Source: Leptolyngbya sp. FACHB-321
GTDB taxonomy: Bacteria; Cyanobacteriota; Cyanobacteriia; Leptolyngbyales; Leptolyngbyaceae
NCBI RefSeq assembly: GCF_014695975.1
Contig: NZ_JACJPI010000084.1
Span: forward strand, 169,394-233,393
Reading direction: 5' to 3'
DNA: 64,000 nt
This document shows positions 18,457-26,719 of the stretch, one piece after another (the first letter of the stretch is position 1; each line of letters opens with the position of its first letter). Position numbers and translations under genes: made by a program. The notes under the pieces are model-generated. The model had not been told where the DNA came from, ran no database searches, and saw only the letters and a program-made list of their open reading frames with translations.

Positions 18457-18894
18457 GTGGAAATTTCTAGTAAGAATGAGTATGCAATCCTGGCACTTAT
18501 TGAACTGGCATCACATTATGCCAGTGGTGAGCCACTGCAAATCCGTCAGATCTCTGCTCAGCAACAAATTCCTGATCGTTACCTGGAGCAATTATTAGCT
18601 ACACTCAGACGGTGTGGTTTAGTGCGATCGCAGCGTGGCGCAAAAGGCGGCTATATTCTGGCGCGCGAACCCTGGAAAATTAATCTTCTCGAAGTGATGC
18701 ACTGCTTGGAAGGTAACGATGCCCAATCGGCTGACTCTCATGTAGTGCCCAAAACCCTAGAAAGCGCTGTCATTTTGGACGTTTGGCAGGAAGCGCACCA
18801 AGCTGCAAATGCTGTCTTGCAGCAATGCACCTTGCAAGACCTCTGTGAAAAATGCAGCGCCAGACGACAACTCGACATCATGTATTACATTTAA
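18457..18894 (+). CDS. Rrf2 family transcriptional regulator with C-terminal cysteines
   Basis: 145 aa from the GTG at 18457, giving the family start [18 protein letters not shown]; a TTG at 18451 would add two residues. The winged-helix DNA-binding domain includes [36 protein letters not shown]. The C-terminal [10 protein letters not shown] holds three cysteines (C-x5-C-x2-C), resembling but not identical to the IscR cluster ligands, so an Fe-S or redox input is possible. It lies 4 bp before cysK. In Firmicutes the Rrf2 protein CymR is controlled through CysK, which makes this pairing suggestive. Confidence 0.85.
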   Translation: MEISSKNEYAILALIELASHYASGEPLQIRQISAQQQIPDRYLEQLLATLRRCGLVRSQRGAKGGYILAREPWKINLLEVMHCLEGNDAQSADSHVVPKTLESAVILDVWQEAHQAANAVLQQCTLQDLCEKCSARRQLDIMYYI

Positions 18895-18898
18895 GCCC

Positions 18899-19864
18899 AT
18901 GCGTATAGCTCAGAACATTACCGAACTTATTGGTCGCACGCCTCTCGTGCAGTTAAACCGCGTGCCTCAGGCAGATGGCTGTGTGGCGCAAATTTTAGTG
19001 AAGCTTGAAGGGATGAACCCCTCTGCTTCGGTAAAAGACCGCATTGGCATCAGCATGATCAATGCGGCAGAGAAAGAAGGTCTAATTACCCCTGGTAAAA
19101 CTGTGTTGGTAGAACCAACCTCTGGCAATACGGGCATTGCTCTAGCAATGGCAGCAGCAGCAAAAGGTTATCGCCTCGTCTTGACCATGCCAGAAACGAT
19201 GAGTTCAGAGCGGCGGGCAATGCTCCGTGCTTATGGCGCACAGCTAGAGCTAACACCAGGAATTGAAGGCATGAGCGGCTGCATTCAGCGGGCACAGCAG
19301 ATTGTCGATATGCTGCCCAATGCCTATATGCTGCAACAGTTTCGTAATCCGGCAAACCCTCAGATTCATCGCGAAACAACGGCAGAAGAACTTTGGGAGG
19401 ATACAGACGGTCAGATTGATGCGATGATTTCGGGCGTGGGTACTGGGGGCACCATTACGGGTGTGGCGGAAGTGCTTAAGTCGCGCAAGCCTGAGTTTAA
19501 GGCGATCGCAGTTGAACCAGCCAACAGCCCTGTTCTTTCGGGCGGTCGTCCCGGTGCCCACAAAATTCAAGGGATTGGTGCTGGCTTTGTGCCGCCCGTG
19601 CTGAATGTGAACCTGATTGATGAAGTGATCACTGTTTCGGATGATGATGCAATTGCCTACGGACGGCGGTTGGCGCGCGAAGAAGGCTTGCTCTCTGGTA
19701 TTTCGAGCGGTGCTGCGCTTTATGCAGCCATCCAGGTTGGGCGTCGCCCTGAGTATGCAGGAAAAATCATTGTCATGATTCAGCCTAGCTTTGGCGAACG
19801 CTATTTAAGTACACCCCTCTTTCAAGACTCTGATGCAAACATGCCAGCTATGCTAGGAGGGTAA
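18899..19864 (+). CDS. cysK: Cysteine synthase A (O-acetylserine sulfhydrylase)
   Basis: 321 aa from the ATG at 18899; longer in-frame versions overlap the Rrf2 gene and are not credible. It is a fold-type II PLP enzyme. Visible are [15 protein letters not shown], the PLP lysine in [11 protein letters not shown], the substrate loop TSGNTGIA, the phosphate-binding GTGGTITG and a C-terminal SGISSGAAL. It makes cysteine from O-acetylserine and sulfide. It lies 4 bp after the Rrf2 gene and 15 bp before the J-domain gene, probably one operon. Confidence 0.95.
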   Translation: MRIAQNITELIGRTPLVQLNRVPQADGCVAQILVKLEGMNPSASVKDRIGISMINAAEKEGLITPGKTVLVEPTSGNTGIALAMAAAAKGYRLVLTMPETMSSERRAMLRAYGAQLELTPGIEGMSGCIQRAQQIVDMLPNAYMLQQFRNPANPQIHRETTAEELWEDTDGQIDAMISGVGTGGTITGVAEVLKSRKPEFKAIAVEPANSPVLSGGRPGAHKIQGIGAGFVPPVLNVNLIDEVITVSDDDAIAYGRRLAREEGLLSGISSGAALYAAIQVGRRPEYAGKIIVMIQPSFGERYLSTPLFQDSDANMPAMLGG

Positions 19865-19879
19865 AGCTGACGCAAGCGC

Positions 19880-20596
19880 ATGAGGTCTGACCACTATCGC
19901 ACTTTAAACGTTACCCCAGCCGCAACGCAGGCAGAGATTAAACAAGCGTACCGTCGCTTAGCAAAGCAGTTTCACCCTGACAGCAATCGGGAAACTACAA
20001 ACCACGAAAAGATTGCACGGGTGAATGCTGCCTACGAAGTGTTGGGTGACCCTGACAATCGCAAATCCTACGACCAGCAGCTACAATACCTGACGCAGCT
20101 AGAAGACGCTGGTTTTTCAGCCGGACGGGGCAATCGGCAGCAACGAACGGCTGCGGCACAGGCGCGTCATCGCAAACAGCAGCAAACAGCCCAAACGGCA
20201 GACGATCACCTGCAACAGTGGCTCAAACAGGTCTATACGCCTGTGAATCGGTTGGTGCTGGAAATTCTTAAACCGTTGAAAGAGCAGATTGACGATCTGG
20301 CTGCCGATCCGTTTGATGATGCGCTCATGGCAGAGTTTCAGACTTATCTAGAGGACTGCCGCGATCGCCACCGTCGGGCTGAAACCATCTTCAAGTCTCT
20401 CCCCAATCCCAAAACGTTGGCAGGTGTAGCAGCGCATCTCTATTACTGCCTTAACCAGGTAGACGACGGCATTGAGCAGCTTGAGTTCTTTACACTCAAC
20501 TACGATGACTCTTACCTGCATACTGGGCAAGAGCTCTTTCGCATTGCGTCTGGGTTACGTCGAGAGGCACAAGCAGCCGTGAAAGAAGTCGTTTAG
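19880..20596 (+). CDS. J-domain (DnaJ-like) protein
   Basis: 238 aa. The J domain (about residues 3-68: DHYRTLNVTPAATQAEIKQA, then the HPD motif in KQFHPDSN) is N-terminal. A basic Gln-rich linker and an all-helical C-terminal domain of unknown type follow. There is no G/F region, zinc finger or substrate-binding domain, so it is a type III J-protein that should stimulate an Hsp70 ATPase at a specific client. It follows cysK closely, with GGAGG near the cysK stop as a possible ribosome-binding site. Confidence 0.85.
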   Translation: MRSDHYRTLNVTPAATQAEIKQAYRRLAKQFHPDSNRETTNHEKIARVNAAYEVLGDPDNRKSYDQQLQYLTQLEDAGFSAGRGNRQQRTAAAQARHRKQQQTAQTADDHLQQWLKQVYTPVNRLVLEILKPLKEQIDDLAADPFDDALMAEFQTYLEDCRDRHRRAETIFKSLPNPKTLAGVAAHLYYCLNQVDDGIEQLEFFTLNYDDSYLHTGQELFRIASGLRREAQAAVKEVV

Positions 20597-20643
20597 TGCG
20601 GTAGAGACTAGTTAACAGGTTATGCTATACTGAGCAAGCACAT

Positions 20644-20717
20644 CGGGGCGTAGCGCAGCTTGGTAGCGCACTACTTTGGGGTAGTAGGGGTCGTGAGTTC
20701 GAATCTCGCCGCTCCGA
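20644..20717 (+). tRNA. tRNA-Pro (anticodon GGG)
   Basis: 74 nt. Acceptor CGGGGCG/CGCTCCG (one G-T), discriminator A20717. The anticodon stem CTACT/AGTAG encloses loop TTGGGGT, giving GGG. The T-loop is TTCGAAT; no CCA is encoded. Confidence 0.95.
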
Positions 20718-20720
20718 TAG

Positions 20721-20760
20721 CATAAAAGCCGTTTAACATTAATGTTGAACGGCTTTTATG
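20721..20760 (+). terminator. 40-nt hairpin after tRNA-Pro
   Basis: CATAAAAGCCGTTTAACATT followed immediately by its reverse complement with one G-T wobble (20741-20760). It ends in CTTTTATG and is the likely tRNA terminator; the same palindrome could serve the minus strand. Confidence 0.75.
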
Positions 20761-20884
20761 TTGAAAACAGATTTACAACTTTGACCTATACATCTATACA
20801 AAGCGGCTCTGGGCACAAGTTAGCTTTTTTCATAGGAACAGTTGATTAAAGTTACCCTACGGCGTCCCTACACCCGAAGGATGC

Positions 20885-22510
20885 TTAAGAAGACGGGACA
20901 GGCGCATCAGCTAGCCGAACCGGAAGTTCGGCTGTAAAGCAGGTTTGTCCGTCTTGGCTGGAAACCTGGATCGAGCCACCCAAGTAAGTTACAAGTTTCT
21001 TCACCAGCGTTAGCCCCAAGCCAGTGCCGCCTTGCCGCCAAAGATCCATGCCAGGAATCCGATGGAACTGCTCAAAAATGTGGGGCACTTCGCTAGCTGG
21101 AATCTCGACTCCAGAGTTACAAACTTGCATTTGTAAGCTGTGTGCTGGGGTTGGTTGAGCCACTGCGGTTAGACCGATCGTAATGGTAATGTGCTCATCA
21201 CGTGGCGTATATTTGATGGCGTTGTTAAGTAACTCTGTAAGTACCCGGCTTAAGCTAGAGACATCCGACACGATCGGCGGCAGGTCGATCGGCAGATTGA
21301 TGTGTAGCTGTTGCTGCTGGCTTTGGGCACGCTCTCGAAAGTTTTCTACCAGTTCTGGGAGCCAGCGTTGAAAGAGAATCGTAGTTAATTCGATGCTGTA
21401 CGCATCAGCATTCAAGCGCTGCAAGTCTAAAAGATCATTCACAAGGCTTAATTGACGGCTGCACTGGTCATTCAGAACTTTCAAGTAACGGATGGTGGAG
21501 TCAGCAATGCTATCTGTCTCCATCGCTAAACAACCGCGTTGATCTAAGGTAATTTCTAACATCCGAGCTGCCATTTTGATATTAGTCAAAGGCGTTCGTA
21601 ATTCGTGCGATACGGTATTTAAGAAGTCATCTTTGATCTGGTTGATTTGCTGGAGTTCCACCATTTGATCTTCAAGTTGTAATGCCCGCGCGATCGCTAA
21701 ATTGCGTTCTTCTGCTTGTCGCCGCTCAGTAATATCGCGAAAAACCAGAACTACGCCTGCAATAGTGCCTTCATCGTTGTAAAACGGAGCCGCGCTATCG
21801 GCAATGGGGAAAGTATGACCAAGCTTAGAACGCAGCAAGGTATGGTCTGCAAGGTAAACCAAGCTGCCTGTTTGCAGGGCTGTGTCGATTGGGTTGGGCA
21901 ACGGTGCCTGGGTTTGTTCGTGAATGATCTGAAAGATTTCTGCTGCCTTGAGACCGATCGCCTCTTCTTGTCGCCAGCCTGTTAAAGCCTCGGCAGCGCC
22001 GTTGAGAAACTTGATGCGGCTGTCTGCATCGACCACAATTACACCATCGCCGATCGCTCTCAGAATACTAGCCAGCCACTGTTCGCGCTCTTGCAACTCT
22101 TTGTCCAGACGGTAACGTTGCAGCGCTGTTTCGATCGCAACATACAGTTCGCGTTCTTCGATTGGCTTGAGAACATAACCAAAGGGTCCGGTTGCCTTAG
22201 CTCGTTCCATTGTGTAGCGATCGGAGTAGCCAGTAGAATAAATGATCGGAATACGGAGGCGGCTCCAGATCTGCTCGGCTGCCTGAATGCCATCCATTTC
22301 TCCCTTCAGCCGAATATCCATCAGCACGATATCAGGATGCAGTGCTGTAGCAGTGGTAATTGCCCCTTCACCAGAGACAGCGATCGCAGGCACTGTATAG
22401 CCTAGGTTTTCGAGACAGTCTTTGATGTCAGCAGCGATGACACTTTCATCTTCCACAATCAGAATTTGAATGCTCTGCCCTTTGCGATCGGTAGCGGCTA
22501 GTCTGCTCAT
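20885..22510 (-). CDS. Response regulator-PAS-histidine kinase hybrid
   Basis: 541 aa. The N-terminal receiver domain has ILIVEDE (acidic pocket), the phosphoacceptor D65 in VLMDIRLKG and K115 in YVLKP. A PAS domain (about 145-265, DGVIVVDADSRIKFLNGAAEALTGW) precedes a HisKA dimerisation domain with H302 in SHELRTPLTNIK. The HATPase_c domain shows LNNAIKYTP and GGTGLGLTLVKKL. It overlaps the upstream kinase gene by 4 bp (22507-22510), so translation is coupled. The receiver is therefore the likely target of that kinase, relaying its signal to this protein's own kinase output. There is no DNA-binding domain. Confidence 0.9.
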   Translation of the reverse strand: MSRLAATDRKGQSIQILIVEDESVIAADIKDCLENLGYTVPAIAVSGEGAITTATALHPDIVLMDIRLKGEMDGIQAAEQIWSRLRIPIIYSTGYSDRYTMERAKATGPFGYVLKPIEERELYVAIETALQRYRLDKELQEREQWLASILRAIGDGVIVVDADSRIKFLNGAAEALTGWRQEEAIGLKAAEIFQIIHEQTQAPLPNPIDTALQTGSLVYLADHTLLRSKLGHTFPIADSAAPFYNDEGTIAGVVLVFRDITERRQAEERNLAIARALQLEDQMVELQQINQIKDDFLNTVSHELRTPLTNIKMAARMLEITLDQRGCLAMETDSIADSTIRYLKVLNDQCSRQLSLVNDLLDLQRLNADAYSIELTTILFQRWLPELVENFRERAQSQQQQLHINLPIDLPPIVSDVSSLSRVLTELLNNAIKYTPRDEHITITIGLTAVAQPTPAHSLQMQVCNSGVEIPASEVPHIFEQFHRIPGMDLWRQGGTGLGLTLVKKLVTYLGGSIQVSSQDGQTCFTAELPVRLADAPVPSS

Positions 22511-24387
22511 GCTTCACTTCCTGCAAACGTAATCCTAAACTCAGTACCAGCATGACGATTGAGCAGCAACCTGCCCTCTAGCTGCTGCACAAGATCTCTG
22601 ACCAGCTTTAGCCCTAACGAATCAGTATGGGCTAGTTCAAACTCGGCTGGCATACCAACGCCATCGTCGCGGACGACTAGATTGACAGCCCGATCGCCTG
22701 ACGCATGAAGAGCAATAGCGATTTCACCAGGGCGATCGTTAGGAAAAGCGTACTTGAGCGCATTGGAAACCAATTCACTGATGATCAAGCCGCAGGGAAT
22801 CACAGTGTCAATATCGAGTGCTACATCATCGATCGTCGTTTTTAGCGTGATGATGTTGGTGTGAATGTTGTAGGCGCTAAACAAACTTGCTGCCAGCGTA
22901 GGAATGTACTGCCTTAAGTTGATGTTGGCTAATGTTTCAGATCGATAGAGTTTTTCGTGAATGAGCGCGATCGATTTAATACGGTTCTGGCTTTCTAGTA
23001 AAATATTGGCGGCTCGCTGATCTTTAATGCGCCGCTGTTGCAAACGAAGCAAGCTGTAGACAATCTGCAAATTGTTTTTGACTCGATGATGAATTTCCTT
23101 CAACAAGATATCTTTTTCGGTCAACGAAGCCTGCAATTGCTCTTCGGCTTGACGCAGTGCTTCTAACTGTTTTGCAGCTGTAATATCAACGGCAACACCC
23201 AGAATTTGCTGCGGTAATCCGTCTGGAGTGCGGGCAAACAGCGTTTCCTGGCATTGAAAGTAACGCCACTCGCCATTACGATGCTGCATCCGAAACTCAG
23301 TGCTGAGGATCTCGCCATCGTTTGCAGTATCCCAGCGTCTGAAGTTGGCTTGCCACGGCAGAAAATCATCTGGGTGCATGACAGTCTGCAAAAAAGCGGG
23401 TTGCAGCGCCTGAATGTCATCCAGGGTATAACCAAGGTGTTCTCCAATTTCGCGATTCACGTAGATTTTGTCTTGCTTAATCAAGTCAAAGACATAGATA
23501 GCGGCTGGGCTAGTGTCGGCAATTTTTTGAGCAAACCGCTGGCTTTCTTGCAGCGCATTTTCTATGTCCTTGAGGTCAGTAATATCACGCCCAACCGCCT
23601 GAAACTCGATAAAACGTCCCTCTTCATCAAACAGCATCCGGTTGTTCCACTGCGTCCAGCGAATGTGTCCATTGGCCACAACGCGGTTTTCAATACTTAC
23701 AGTCGGGTTCTCCTGGTTCATTGATCGGACCAGACGATCGATGTGTTCATGGTCTTCCTCAAACGTTAGCGGCTTGTAACAAGACCCAATCACTGCCTCT
23801 TTTGTCACCCCAAAGTAGCGGCAGTACGCACCATTGACAAAGGTCAGCGTGCCATCTGGCTGAAAGCGGACGATCAGTTCCGTCTGATCTTCAACGATCG
23901 CGCGGTACCGAGCTTCACTCTCACGGAGTGCCAATTCGACCTGCTTCCGTTCCACAATTTCGCGCTCCAACTCTCGATTTGTTGCCTCTAGCTGTGCAGG
24001 GCTGGGTAGCGACAGAACTTTTGGCAGCAGCGGTATCAATTCCAACGCTGTAATTAAAGAAATCACTGCCGTAGCCACTTTCACGGTGCCCGACAGCCAG
24101 TACATGGGATACCAGAGCGTCCAGATTTCTAGAATGTGGGTGGTGCCGCACGCGATGATAAAGGCGCTAAACAACAAAAACACCCAGTCGAAAGGCAAGT
24201 CGCGCCGCTTGCGGACAAGATAGAGCAACGTCACTGGAATGGAATAGTAGGCGATCGCAATCACCGCGTCGGCAATAACGTGTAAGCTCACCAAGCTGGG
24301 CTGCCAAAGATAACAGTGTCCATGCGGAATAAACGATCCGCTACTAAAAAAGGTTTTGAGAGCGTCCAACATCAACAACGGCTTCAA
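22507..24387 (-). CDS. Ethylene-receptor-like membrane histidine kinase with two PAS domains
   Basis: 626 aa. Three N-terminal transmembrane helices match the plant ETR1 ethylene-binding domain. D40, Y47, P51, C80 and H84 (in CGTTH) sit at exactly ETR1 D25, Y32, P36, C65 and H69 plus 15; C and H bind the Cu(I) cofactor in ETR1. A short coiled coil (LEATNRELEREIVERKQ) leads to two PAS/PAC domains (about 160-420). A HisKA_2 phosphoacceptor follows (HHRVKNN, residues 433-439), then an HATPase domain (ELVSNALKYAF, VVRDDGVGMP). It should sense ethylene or a related ligand and phosphorylate the receiver of the overlapping downstream gene. Synechocystis has a related receptor (SynEtr1), but its domain order differs. 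Confidence 0.9.
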   Translation of the reverse strand: MKPLLMLDALKTFFSSGSFIPHGHCYLWQPSLVSLHVIADAVIAIAYYSIPVTLLYLVRKRRDLPFDWVFLLFSAFIIACGTTHILEIWTLWYPMYWLSGTVKVATAVISLITALELIPLLPKVLSLPSPAQLEATNRELEREIVERKQVELALRESEARYRAIVEDQTELIVRFQPDGTLTFVNGAYCRYFGVTKEAVIGSCYKPLTFEEDHEHIDRLVRSMNQENPTVSIENRVVANGHIRWTQWNNRMLFDEEGRFIEFQAVGRDITDLKDIENALQESQRFAQKIADTSPAAIYVFDLIKQDKIYVNREIGEHLGYTLDDIQALQPAFLQTVMHPDDFLPWQANFRRWDTANDGEILSTEFRMQHRNGEWRYFQCQETLFARTPDGLPQQILGVAVDITAAKQLEALRQAEEQLQASLTEKDILLKEIHHRVKNNLQIVYSLLRLQQRRIKDQRAANILLESQNRIKSIALIHEKLYRSETLANINLRQYIPTLAASLFSAYNIHTNIITLKTTIDDVALDIDTVIPCGLIISELVSNALKYAFPNDRPGEIAIALHASGDRAVNLVVRDDGVGMPAEFELAHTDSLGLKLVRDLVQQLEGRLLLNRHAGTEFRITFAGSEA

Positions 24388-24813
24388 TGTTCTTTATATA
24401 ACTTTACACAAAGAGTTGTTTACCTACAGCGATTAGTAGGGAGCCAAAATTAGACCAAAGCCTCTCTACAATCTCCTTAAGTAAGGCATCTATCACAAGG
24501 GAGCAGAAGAGCTTCTAGGCGTCTTCATTGCTGGGGCTAACCTAGAGCTAATTAAGGATTTGGTATGCCACCTCTTTAACTACTCAAGTAATCCCAAAAA
24601 CTTTGCAATATACGCAAAAGAGCGATATTTTTCAGTCGTTTAGCGTAAGACAAGCAATTATTTACCACCACAGATCCTCAACTTTTTAGAGAAATCAAGG
24701 ATCTGCGGACAGCTTACAATCTTGACGGGTAAGTAGTAGAGCTTGAGCCATCGACAGCGACAAAGGCGGTATAAACTTTGGTGCAGCAAACAGAACGTCA
24801 GGAAGCATCATCC
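24388..24813. other. Divergent intergenic region
   Basis: About 425 bp between the ethylene-receptor-like kinase (leftward) and the ABC exporter (rightward). A TATAAA at 24770-24775 could be the exporter -10, which would favour the start at 24814. No operator or RNA gene was recognised. Confidence 0.5.
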
Positions 24814-26571
24814 ATGCAGCCCATTTGGCGCGTGCTGGGGAGTTTGCGCGTTTACCGTTGGACGGCAGTGGGTGCGTTGGTTAGTCTCTTACTGCTGACG
24901 GTAGCGAGTGCAGCGACTCCCCAGCTGTTTCGGTGGGGCATCGATCAGGGCATCGCGAAACAAAATTTGTCGATCGTGCTCTACAGTGCTGGGTGGATGG
25001 TGGTCGCGGCGATCGCCCGTGGCGTGTTCAACTTTGGGCAAAGTTATTGGGCAGAAGCCGCATCCCAGGGCGTTGTCTACGATTTACGCAACAAGATTTT
25101 CAGTAAAATCCAAAATCTCAGCTTTAGCTATCACGATCAATCGCAAACGTCACAACTGCTAACTCGCGTCACTAGCGACATTGAGCAAATTCGCGCCTTC
25201 CTTAGTACCAGTTTGATGCAGGTGATCAGCTCAGTCGTTACTCTGGTGGCGATCGCCGTGATTTTGCTGGTCATGAACTGGAGACTGGCGCTGATTACGC
25301 TGACCGTTGTACCGCTGGCTGGCTGGCTGCTGGCAAACTTTCTGACCCGTAACAGCGCACTCTTTAGTCAAGTGCAAGAGCAGTTGGGCGACCTCAACGC
25401 TATCCTGCAAGAAAATCTGCTGGGTATTCGCGTGGTTAAAGCCTTTGTGCGCGAGTCTACTGAAACAACCCGCTACACCGAGATGAATGATGCGTTAGTG
25501 CGGGCAAACATGAAAACAATTCGTGCCATTCGCAATACATTTCCGTTCATCTTCCTGTTAAGCAATCTGGTGACGTTGGCGGTCTTCGGCTATGGCGGTG
25601 CAGAGGTCATTGGTGGCAGATTTTCGATTGGGGAACTGGTCGCGTTTAATTCTTACCTGCTGTTGATTTTGCAGCCAATTTTGCTAATTGGTTTTGCGGC
25701 ACCCGCGATCGCTCAGGCAGCCGCCTCCGCCGAGCGCGTGTATGAAGTGGTCGATGCAAAAGTGGAGATTCGCGATCGACCCAATGCGGTGCCGTTTGAA
25801 ACCTGCGGTGGCAGAATCACCTTCGAGAACGTGTCCTTCCGCTATCCTGGCGCTACCACCGAAGCGCTTAAAGGCGTTTCTTTTGAAACCAGACCGAATG
25901 AACTGATTGCCGTACTGGGCATGACAGCTTCTGGCAAAAGTACGATCATGAACCTGATTCCACGTTTTTACGATGCAACGGCTGGTGCTATCCGCATTGA
26001 TGGACACGATGTGCGCGATTTCACCCTCAAAAGTCTGCGATCGCGCATTGGCATTGTTTTTCAGGAAACAACCCTTTTCTCTGGTACGCTCCGCGAGAAC
26101 ATCGCCTACGCCAAGCCAGATGCCTCGCTAGAGCAGGTAATTGAGGTTGCCAAAGCCGCTCAAATGCATGACTTTATCCTGGGCTTACCTGAAGGGTATG
26201 AAACCATCGTGGGTGAACGTGGCGTAGGCTTATCCGGTGGGCAAAAACAGCGGCTAGCGATCGCTCGTACCCTTTTGACTAACTACAGCATCCTAATTTT
26301 GGATGACAGCACCTCGGCTGTTGATGCCCAAACCGCAGCCCAAATTCAAGCTGCGCTGGATGAGCTCATGCGTCAACGCACCTGCACTTCGTTTGTCGTT
26401 GCACAGCGCATCAGCACGGTTCAAAATGCCGATCGGATTTTTCTAATGGATAAAGGTCGTCTGGTGGCACAAGGCACCCATACCGAATTGCTGCAAACGA
26501 GCCAACTCTACGCGGTCATCCTGGAGTCACAGGTCAAGCGCTCAACCTTGAGCACGATCACTGCCACTTGA
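24814..26571 (+). CDS. ABC exporter, fused permease-ATPase (ABCB/MsbA type)
   Basis: 585 aa from the ATG at 24814, which has AGGA about 13 bp upstream; TTG 24778 and GTG 24781 are in-frame alternatives. Six transmembrane helices (about residues 12-310) are followed by a nucleotide-binding domain. That domain has Walker A GMTASGKST, a Q-loop in VFQETTLFSG, the signature LSGGQKQR, Walker B ILILDDSTSA and an H-loop position occupied by AQR (VVAQRISTV) instead of the usual histidine. The half-transporter should dimerise and export a lipid or hydrophobic compound. The missing H-loop histidine is common in some half-transporters that pair with a second, normal one. Confidence 0.9.
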   Translation: MQPIWRVLGSLRVYRWTAVGALVSLLLLTVASAATPQLFRWGIDQGIAKQNLSIVLYSAGWMVVAAIARGVFNFGQSYWAEAASQGVVYDLRNKIFSKIQNLSFSYHDQSQTSQLLTRVTSDIEQIRAFLSTSLMQVISSVVTLVAIAVILLVMNWRLALITLTVVPLAGWLLANFLTRNSALFSQVQEQLGDLNAILQENLLGIRVVKAFVRESTETTRYTEMNDALVRANMKTIRAIRNTFPFIFLLSNLVTLAVFGYGGAEVIGGRFSIGELVAFNSYLLLILQPILLIGFAAPAIAQAAASAERVYEVVDAKVEIRDRPNAVPFETCGGRITFENVSFRYPGATTEALKGVSFETRPNELIAVLGMTASGKSTIMNLIPRFYDATAGAIRIDGHDVRDFTLKSLRSRIGIVFQETTLFSGTLRENIAYAKPDASLEQVIEVAKAAQMHDFILGLPEGYETIVGERGVGLSGGQKQRLAIARTLLTNYSILILDDSTSAVDAQTAAQIQAALDELMRQRTCTSFVVAQRISTVQNADRIFLMDKGRLVAQGTHTELLQTSQLYAVILESQVKRSTLSTITAT

Positions 26572-26719
26572 AAGCTAAAAGCTTTGCTGTCTTGTTGCGA
26601 TCGCTGCGGTCTGCCTGCTGATTGATTAAGCGTAAGGGATCTGAGCGTAGCCGCACATCGCGTGAAGTATGTTGGTATGCTGGAATCTAGACTCCAGCCT
26701 GCCGTTGTCAACCAAATTC

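Noticed and set aside
26669..26719. Longer chlD start
   Set aside because: The added 17 residues are unlike ChlD; the ATG at 26720 gives the normal N-terminus.
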